A DNA stretch of 64,000 nt. Origin: Vespa crabro (Eukaryota; Arthropoda; Insecta; Hymenoptera; Vespidae). How positions within the stretch are numbered: position 1 is the first letter of the stretch; every line of letters starts with the position of its first letter. The stretch covers positions 2,395,598-2,459,597 of the forward strand of contig NC_060957.1 of assembly GCF_910589235.1 (NCBI RefSeq). The letters run 5' to 3'. Below are positions 55,930 through 64,000 of this stretch, in pieces. A program made the position numbers and the translations under genes. A model generated the notes under the pieces. The model made no database searches, had not been told where the DNA came from, and saw nothing but the letters and a program-made list of their open reading frames with translations.

Positions 55930-56293
55930 TTGATAATATTATTCTTGTTACTTTTATTAATATTATATCTATTTATGTTATTATTATTCTTTTTATTAAT
56001 ATTATTATTATTGTTATTATTATTATTGTTATCGTTATTATTATTGTTATTATTATTGTTATTGTTATTGTTTTTGTTACTGTTATTGTTATTGTTATTG
56101 TTATTGTTTTTGTTATTGTTATTGTTATTGTTATTGTTATTGTTATTGTTATTTTTATTGTTATTGTTACTGTTACTGTTATTGTTATCATTATTATTAT
56201 TATTGTTATTATTATTCTTGTTATTATTATTATTATTATTATTATTGTTCATACTCTTTTTATTATTATTCTTGCTATTGTTATTGTAATTAT
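55005..56293. repeat. Satellite unit 33, family b (1289 bp)
   Basis: Complete counterpart of units 24 and 27, with the CCCGAAACTACT box intact. It closes the 9.79-kb higher-order repeat begun by unit 28. ATCGATATTATAATT near 55328 is shared with unit 27, where unit 24 has ATCGATATTATTATT, so it is closer to 27 in this position. Confidence 0.9.
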
Positions 56294-56523
56294 ACTAGTT
56301 ACTATGTACCTTGTTATTATATTAATTATTATTATTATTATTGTTATTATTATACGTGTAATTATTATTCTTGTTATTATCATTCTTGTTATTATTCTCA
56401 TAATAATTATTATTATTATCATACTTTCTATTATTATTCTTGTTCTTATTATTATTATTATTATTATTATTCTTGTTATTATTATTCCCGTTACTAATAT
56501 TAATATTGTTATTATTATTAATC

Positions 56524-56559
<36 letters not shown>

Positions 56560-56927
56560 TTGTTACTATTATTATTAGAATATCTATTATTGTCATTATT
56601 ATTCTTGTTATTATTATTATTATTATTGATATTATTATTATTGTTATTGTTATTGTTATTGTTAATGTTATTGTTACTGTTATTGTTATCATTATTAATG
56701 TTATTGTTATTGTTATTGTTATTGTTATTGTTATTAATATTATTGTTATTATTATAATTAATATTATTATTTTTATTATTATTCTTGTTATTCTTATTCT
56801 TGTTATTACCATTATTATTGTAACTATTGTTATGACTACTCTTGTTATTATTAATAATATTATTAATCATGTTATTATTATTATTATTCTTGTTATTTTT
56901 ATTATTATTACTCTTACATTATTATTC

Positions 56928-56969
<42 letters not shown>

Positions 56970-57999
56970 TTGATAATATTATTCTTGTTATTAATATTAT
57001 TATTATTATATTTATTAATCTTGTTACTTTTATTAATATTATATCTATTTTTGTTATTATTATTCTTTTTATTAATAATATTATTAATATTACTATTATT
57101 ATTGTTATCGTTATAATTAATGTTATTTTTATTGTTATTGTTATTGTTATTGTTATTGTTATTGTTATTGTTATTGTTATTGTTATTGTTATTTTATTGT
57201 TATGGTTATTGTTATTAATATTATTGTTACTATTAAAATTAGTATTATTATTTATATTATTATTCTTGTTATTCTTATTCTTGTTATTACCATTATTATT
57301 GTAACTATTGTTATGAGTACTCTTGTTATTATAAATAATATTATTATTCATGTTATTATTATTATTATTCTTGCTATTTTTATTATTATTACTCTTTCAT
57401 TATTTTACTTATTATTATTATTATTATTATTGTTATTATTATTTTTATTATTATTATTCTTGATAATATTATTCTTGATATTAATCTTATTATTATTATA
57501 TTTATTATTCTTGTTACTGTTATTAATATTATATCTATTATTGTTATTATTATTCTTTCTATTAATATTATTATTATTGTTACTATGATTATTGTTATCG
57601 ATACTATTAATGTTATTATTACTGTTATTGTTATTGTTTTTGTTACTGTTATGGTTATTGTTATTGTTATTGTTATTGCTATTGTTACAGTTATTGTTAT
57701 TTTTATTGTTATTGTAACTGTTATTGTTATTGTTATCATTATTATTGTATTGTTATTGTTATTGTTTTTGTTATTGCTATTGTTATTGTTATTGTTATTG
57801 TTATTGTTATTTTTATTGTTATTGTTACTGTTACTGTTATTGTTATTGTTATTGTTATTTTTATTGTTATTGTTACTGTTACTGTTATTGTTATCATTAT
57901 TATTATTATTGTTATTATTATTCTTGTTATTATTATTATTATTTTTATTATTGTTAATACTCTTTTTATTATTATTCTTGCTATTGTTATTGTAATTAT
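56294..57999. repeat. Satellite unit 34, family e' with Q (1706 bp)
   Basis: Opens the second round of the 9.79-kb repeat, 9,786 bp after unit 28. It has TTAGAATATCTATT in place of TTAGTATATCTATT, shared with unit 38. Q is at 56921-57604. The Q start reads CTCTTACATT rather than CACTTACATT, and the hexamer run inside Q lacks TTGCTATTG. Confidence 0.9.
56921..57604. repeat. Module Q, copy 11 (unit 34)
   Basis: It starts CTCTTACATT and has TTGATAATATTATTC where others have TTGATAATATTGTTC. The hexamer stretch near 57130-57190 is uninterrupted, lacking GTAACTG and TTGCTATTG. It is the shortest full copy (684 bp). Confidence 0.9.
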
Positions 58000-58151
58000 A
58001 CTAGTTATCATGAACCTTGTTATTATATTTATTAATATTATTATTATTGTTATTATTATACGTGTAATTATTATTCTTGTTATTATCATTCTTGTTATTA
58101 TTCTCATAATAATTATTATTATTATCATACTTCCTATTATTATTCTTGTTT

Positions 58152-58187
<36 letters not shown>

Positions 58188-58238
58188 TTGTTATTATTAT
58201 TCCCGTCACTACTATTAATATTGGTATTATTATTAATC

Positions 58239-58270
<32 letters not shown>

Positions 58271-58738
58271 CTTGCTACTATTATTATTAGTATATCTATT
58301 ATTGTCATTATTATTCTTGTTATTATTATTATTAATATTGATATTATTATAATTGTTATTGTTAATGTTATTGTTATTATTATTGTTATTGTCATTGTTA
58401 TTGTTATTGTTATTGTTATTGCTATTGTTATTGTTATTGTTATTGATATTGTTATTGTTATTGTTATTGTTATTGTTATTGTTATTGTTATTGTTATTGT
58501 TATTGTTATTGTTATTGTTATTGTTATTGTTATTGTTATTGTTATTGTTATTGTTATTAATATTATTGTTTTTATTATAATTAATATTATTATTTTTATT
58601 ATTATTCTTGTTATTCTTATTCTTGTTATTACCATTATTATTGTAACTATTGTTATGACTACTCTTGTTATTATTAATAATATTATTAATCATGTTATTA
58701 TTATTATTATTCTTGTTATTTTTATTATTATTACTCTT

Positions 58739-58777
<39 letters not shown>

Positions 58778-59141
58778 TTGATAATATTATTCTTGTTACT
58801 TTTATTAATATTATATCTATTTATGTTATTATTATTCTTTTTATTAATATTATTATTATTGTTATTATTATTATTGTTATCGTTATTATTATTGTTATTA
58901 TTATTGTTATTGTTATTGTTTTTGTTACTGTTATTGTTTTTGTTATTGTTATTGTTTTTGTTATTGTTATTGTTATTGTTATTGTTATTGTTATTGTTAT
59001 TTTTATTGTTATTGTTACTGTTACTGTTATTGTTATCATTATTATTATTATTGTTATTATTATTCTTGTTATTATTATTATTATTATTATTATTGTTCAT
59101 ACTCTTTTTATTATTATTCTTGCTATTGTTATTGTAATTAT
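58000..59141. repeat. Satellite unit 35, family f (1142 bp)
   Basis: The f box and TTGCTACTATTATTAG are present. Its hexamer run passes through the TTGTTTTTATTATAATT step into a complete half B, unlike unit 29, which skips this step. It has two TTTTTG steps in the second hexamer run near 58930-58950. Confidence 0.9.
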
Positions 59142-59371
59142 ACTAGTTACTATGTACCTTGTTATTATATTAATTATTATTATTATTATTGTTATTATTA
59201 TACGTGTAATTATTATTCTTGTTATTATCATTCTTGTTATTATTCTCATAATAATTATTATTATTATCATACTTTCTATTATTATTCTTGTTCTTATTAT
59301 TATTATTATTATTATTATTCTTTTTATTATTATTCCCGTTACTAATATTAATATTGTTATTATTATTAATC

Positions 59372-59403
<32 letters not shown>

Positions 59404-59772
59404 CTTGTTACTATTATTATTAGTATATCTATTATTGTCATTATTATTCTTGTTATTATTATTATTATTATTGATATTATTATTATTGTTATTGTTATTG
59501 TTATTGTTAATGTTATTGTTACTGTTATTGTTATCATTATTAATGTTATTGTTATTGTTATTGTAATTGTTATTGTTATTAATATTATTGTTATTATTAT
59601 AATTAATATTATTATTTTTATTATTATTCTTGTTATTCTTATTCTTGTTATTACCATTATTATTGTAACTATTGTTATGACTACTCTTGTTATTATTAAT
59701 AATATTATTAATCATGTTATTATTATTATTATTCTTGTTATTTTTATTATTATTACACTTACATTATTATTC

Positions 59773-59817
<45 letters not shown>

Positions 59818-60847
59818 TTGATAATATTGTTCTTGTTATTAATATTATTATTATTATATTTATTAATCTTGTTACTTTTATTAATATTATATCTATTTTT
59901 GTTATTATTATTCTTTTTATTAATAATATTATTAATATTACTATTATTATTGTTATTGTTATAATTAATGTTATTTTTATTGTTATTGTAATTGTTATTG
60001 TTATTGTTATTGTTATTGCTATTGTTATTGTTATTGTTATTTTATTGTTATGGTTATTGTTATTAATATTATTGTTACTATTAAAATTAGTATTATTATT
60101 TATATTATTATTCTTGTTATTCTTATTCTTGTTATTACCATTATTATTGTAACTATTGTTATGAGTACTCTTGTTATTATAAATAATATTATTATTCATG
60201 TTATTATTATTATTATTCTTGCTATTTTTATTATTATTACTCTTTCATTATTTTACTTATTATTATTATTATTATTATTGTTATTATTATTTTTATTATT
60301 ATTATTCTTGATAATATTATTCTTGATATTAATCTTATTATTATTATATTTATTATTCTTGTTACTGTTATTAAGATTATATCTATTATTGTTATTATTA
60401 TTCTTTCTATTAATATTATTATTATTGTTACTATGATTATTGTTATCGATACTATTAATGTTATTATTACTGTTATTGTTATTGTTTTTGTTACTGTTAT
60501 GGTTATTGTTATTGTTATTGTTATTGCTATTGTTACAGTTATTGTTATTTTTATTGTTATTGTAACTGTTATTGTTATTGTTATCATTATTATTGTATTG
60601 TTATTGTTATTGTTTTTGTTATTGCTATTGTTATTGTTATTGTTATTGTTATTGTTATTTTTATTGTTATTGTTACTGTTACTGTTATTGTTATTGTTAT
60701 TGTTATTTTTATTGTTATTGTTACTGTTACTGTTATTGTTATCATTATTATTATTATTGTTATTATTATTCTTGTTATTATTATTATTATTATTATTATT
60801 GTTAATACTCTTTTTATTATTATTCTTGCTATTGTTATTGTAATTAT
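59142..60847. repeat. Satellite unit 36, family e' with Q (1706 bp)
   Basis: The TTCTTTTTATT step before the CCCG box pairs it with unit 30. Q is at 59756-60452. Within Q, TTAAGATTATATC replaces TTAATATTATATC near 60374, and TATTGTTATAATT replaces TATCGTTATAATT near 59955, losing a CpG that other Q copies keep. Confidence 0.9.
59756..60452. repeat. Module Q, copy 12 (unit 36)
   Basis: It lacks the internal TATCG near 59955 (TATTG instead) and reads GTAATTG for GTAACTG near 59989. It also has TTAAGATTATATC near 60374. Confidence 0.9.
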
Positions 60848-60999
60848 ACTAGTTATCATGAACCTTGTTATTATATTTATTAATATTATTATTATTGTTA
60901 TTATTATACGTGTAATTATTATTCTTGTTATTATCATTCTTGTTATTATTCTCATAATAATTATTATTATTATCATACTTCCTATTATTATTCTTGTTT

Positions 61000-61032
<33 letters not shown>

Positions 61033-61083
61033 TTGTTATTATTATTCCCGTCACTACTATTAATATTGGTATTATTATTAATC

Positions 61084-61115
<32 letters not shown>

Positions 61116-61759
61116 CTTGCTACTATTATTATTAGTATATCTATTATTGTCATTATTATTCTTGTTATTATTATTATTAATATTGATATTATTATAATTG
61201 TTATTGTTAATGTTATTGTTATTATTATTGTTATTGTCATTGTTATTGTTATTGTTATTGTTATTGTTATTGTTATTGTTATTGATATTGTTATTGTTAT
61301 TGTTATTGTTATTGTTATTGTTATTGTTATTGTTATTGTTATTGTTATTGTTATTGTTATTGTTATTGTTATTGTTATTGTTAATGTTATTGTTATTGTT
61401 ATTGTTATTGTTATTGTTATTGTTATTGTTATTGTTATTGTTATTGTTATTGTTATTGTTATTGTTATTGTTATTGTTATTGTTATTGTTATTATTATTG
61501 TTACTGTTATTGTTATTAATATTATTGTTTTTATTATAATTAATATTATTATTTTTATTATTATTCTTGTTATTCTTATTCTTGTTATTACCATTATTAT
61601 TGTAACTATTGTTATGACTACTCTTGTTATTATTAATAATATTATTAATCATGTTATTATTATTATTTTTCTTGTTATTTTTATTATTATTACTCTTTCA
61701 TTATTATTATTATTATTATTATTTTTATTTTTCTTGTTATTTTTATTATTATTACTCTT

Positions 61760-61796
<37 letters not shown>

Positions 61797-62213
61797 TATT
61801 ATTATTATTATTATTATAATTATTATAATTATTATTATTATTATTATTATTATTCTTGATAATATTATTCTTGTTACTTTTATTAATATTATATCTATTT
61901 ATGTTATTATTATTCTTTTTATTAATATTATTATTATTGTTATTATTATTATTGTTATCGTTATTATTATTGTTATTATTATTGTTATTGTAATTGTTTT
62001 TGTTACTGTTATTGTTATTGTTATTGTTATTGTTTTTGTTATTGTTATTGTGATTGTTATTGTTATTGTTATTTTTATTGTTATTGTTACTGTTACTGTT
62101 ATTGTTATCATTATTAGTATTATTGTTATTATTATTCTTGTTATTATTATTATTATTATTATTATTGTTCATACTCTTTTTATTATTATTCTTGCTATTG
62201 TTATTGTAATTAT
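60848..62213. repeat. Satellite unit 37, family f (1366 bp)
   Basis: Counterpart of unit 31 at about +9,795 bp and three hexamers shorter. It keeps the paired hexamer tracts split by TTAATG and the local duplication in half B. GTAATTGTTTTTG near 61990 replaces GTTATTGTTTTTG. Confidence 0.9.
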
Positions 62214-62443
62214 ACTAGTTACTATGAACCTTGTTATTATATTAATTATTATTATTATTATTGTTATTATTATACGTGTAATTATTATTCTTGTTATTAT
62301 CATTCTTGTTATTATTCTCATAATAATTATTATTATTATCATACTTTCTATTATTATTCTTGTTCTTATTATTATTATTATTATTATTATTCTTGTTATT
62401 ATTATTCCCGTTACTAATATTAATATTGTTATTATTATTAATC

Positions 62444-62479
<36 letters not shown>

Positions 62480-62847
62480 TTGTTACTATTATTATTAGAA
62501 TATCTATTATTGTCATTATTATTCTTGTTATTATTATTATTATTATTGATATTATTATTATTGTTATTGTTATTGTTATTGTTAATGTTATTGTTACTGT
62601 TATTGTTATCATTATTAATGTTATTGTTATTGTTATTGTTATTGTTATTGTTATTAATATTATTGTTATTATTATAATTAATATTATTATTTTTATTATT
62701 ATTCTTGTTATTCTTATTCTTGTTATTACCATTATTATTGTAACTATTGTTATGACTACTCTTGTTATTATTAATAATATTATTAATCATGTTATTATTA
62801 TTATTATTCTTGTTATTTTTATTATTATTACTCTTACATTATTATTC

Positions 62848-62889
<42 letters not shown>

Positions 62890-63919
62890 TTGATAATATT
62901 GTTCTTGTTATTAATATTATTATTATTATATTTATTAATCTTGTTACTTTTATTAATATTATATCTATTTTTGTTATTATTATTCTTTTTATTAATAATA
63001 TTATTAATATTACTATTATTATTGTTATCGTTATAATTAATGTTATTTTTATTGTTATTGTAACTGTTATTGTTATTGTTATTGTTATTGCTATTGTTAT
63101 TGTTATTGTTATTTTATTGTTATGGTTATTGTTATTAATATTATTGTTACTATTAAAATTAGTATTATTATTTATATTATTATTCTTGTTATTCTTATTC
63201 TTGTTATTACCATTATTATTGTAACTATTGTTATGAGTACTCTTGTTATTATAAATAATATTATTATTCATGTTATTATTATTATTATTCTTGCTATTTT
63301 TATTATTATTACTCTTTCATTATTTTACTTATTATTATTATTATTATTATTGTTATTATTATTTTTATTATTATTATTCTTGATAATATTATTCTTGATA
63401 TTAATCTTATTATTATTATATTTATTATTCTTGTTACTGTTATTAATATTATATCTATTATTGTTATTATTATTCTTTCTATTAATATTATTATTATTGT
63501 TACTATGATTATTGTTATCGATACTATTAATGTTATTATTACTGTTATTGTTATTGTTTTTGTTACTGTTATGGTTATTGTTATTGTTATTGTTATTGCT
63601 ATTGTTACAGTTATTGTTATTTTTATTGTTATTGTAACTGTTATTGTTATTGTTATCATTATTATTGTATTGTTATTGTTATTGTTTTTGTTATTGCTAT
63701 TGTTATTGTTATTGTTATTGTTATTGTTATTTTTATTGTTATTGTTACTGTTACTGTTATTGTTATTGTTATTGTTATTTTTATTGTTATTGTTACTGTT
63801 ACTGTTATTGTTATCATTATTATTATTATTGTTATTATTATTCTTGTTATTATTATTATTATTTTTATTATTGTTAATACTCTTTTTATTATTATTCTTG
63901 CTATTGTTATTGTAATTAT
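62214..63919. repeat. Satellite unit 38, family e with Q (1706 bp)
   Basis: The landmark is ATGAACC (plain e, as in unit 32), but the rest follows unit 34 at +5,920 bp, including TTAGAATATC and the 1,706-bp length. The higher-order order therefore departs here from round one, where this place is held by the nested e/b unit 32. Q is at 62831-63524. Confidence 0.9.
62831..63524. repeat. Module Q, copy 13 (unit 38)
   Basis: It starts CTCTTACATT as in copy 11 but keeps TTGATAATATTGTTC, GTAACTG and TTGCTATTG as in copies 9 and 10. It combines marks of both groups. Confidence 0.9.
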
Positions 63920-64000
63920 ACTAGTTATCATGAACCTTGTTATTATATTAATTATTATTATTATTATTGTTATTATTATACGTGTAATTATTATTCTTGT
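63920..64000. repeat. Satellite unit 39, cut by the window end
   Basis: The landmark has the f-type ACTAGTTATCATG, but the next step is TATATTAATTATT, as in a, d and e units, where f units have TATATTTATTAATATT. Only 81 bp are visible, so the family is not settled. It may be a mixed unit. Confidence 0.75.

Larger units (their letters stand above)
46508..62213. repeat. Higher-order repeat beta (e' f e' f e b), rounds 1 and 2
   Basis: Landmarks of units 28-32 recur in units 34-38 with offsets 9,786, 9,783, 9,801, 9,795 and 9,777 bp, all multiples of three. Round 1 is six landmarks (46508-56293). Round 2 begins at 56294 and departs at unit 38, where an e unit with Q takes the place of the nested e/b unit 32. 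Confidence 0.92.

Overview
The window is 64 kb of a single kind of DNA: an extremely AT-rich, strand-asymmetric satellite built from degenerate ATT triplets. The + strand is T-rich throughout and reads almost everywhere as NTT triplets (ATT, GTT, CTT, TTT), with long stretches of pure (TTATTG)n hexamer and pure (TTA)n trimer. I see no gene, tRNA, rRNA, CRISPR, transposon or ordinary unique sequence. The many long open frames are a by-product of the triplet composition. The organism cannot be identified. A gene-free 64 kb array with nested higher-order repeats points to a eukaryotic nuclear satellite or heterochromatin block rather than a bacterium, archaeon or virus, but that is inference.

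Underneath the monotony there is strict order. A rare landmark, TACTAGTTAYYATGAACC, occurs 39 times, always on the + strand, and divides the window into repeat units, mostly 1.0-1.7 kb. Each basic unit has the same order of parts. Half A runs from the landmark through TTATACGTGTAATT, CTCATAATAATT, CATACTTCC/TTCTATT, a CCCG box and GTATATCTATT, then a (TTATTG)n run. Half B carries TTACCATTATTATTG and GTAACTATTGTTATGA, then CTCTTTCATT, a (TTA)n run, a TATCG site, a second (TTATTG)n run, GTTACTGTTACTG, and TTAATACTC or TTCATACTC, before the next landmark. The sequence at and after the CCCG box sorts units into six families, called here a (CCCGTTACTACT..GGT), b (CCCGAAACTACT), c (CCCGTCACTACT..GCT), d (CCCGTTTCTACT), e (CCCGTTACTAAT) and f (CCCGTCACTACT..GGT). 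e' marks e units whose landmark reads ATGTACC instead of ATGAACC.

Two accessory modules are inserted in particular units. P is about 370 bp, has core CTGTTGATACTATTCCATTT, and occurs 12 times. Q is about 700 bp, runs from CACTTACATT..TTCGTA to TATCGATAC, and occurs 13 times including partial copies.

Layout: 1-3014 is a partial lead-in with two Q copies and one P. From 3015 to about 32.7 kb the left domain is organised by an a-b-c-d higher-order repeat of about 7.4-7.5 kb (three rounds, at 3015, 10434 and 26411), with a 2,997-bp tandem duplication between 20.1 and 26.0 kb. From 32.7 to 39.0 kb is a run of plain b, c and e units with no P. From 39.0 to 42.7 kb is a mosaic transition. From 42.7 kb to the end the right domain alternates e and f units in a second higher-order repeat of about 9.79 kb (e' f e' f e b). 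The array looks as if it grew by repeated block duplication, unequal exchange and hexamer or trimer slippage. It encodes no pathway that I can see.
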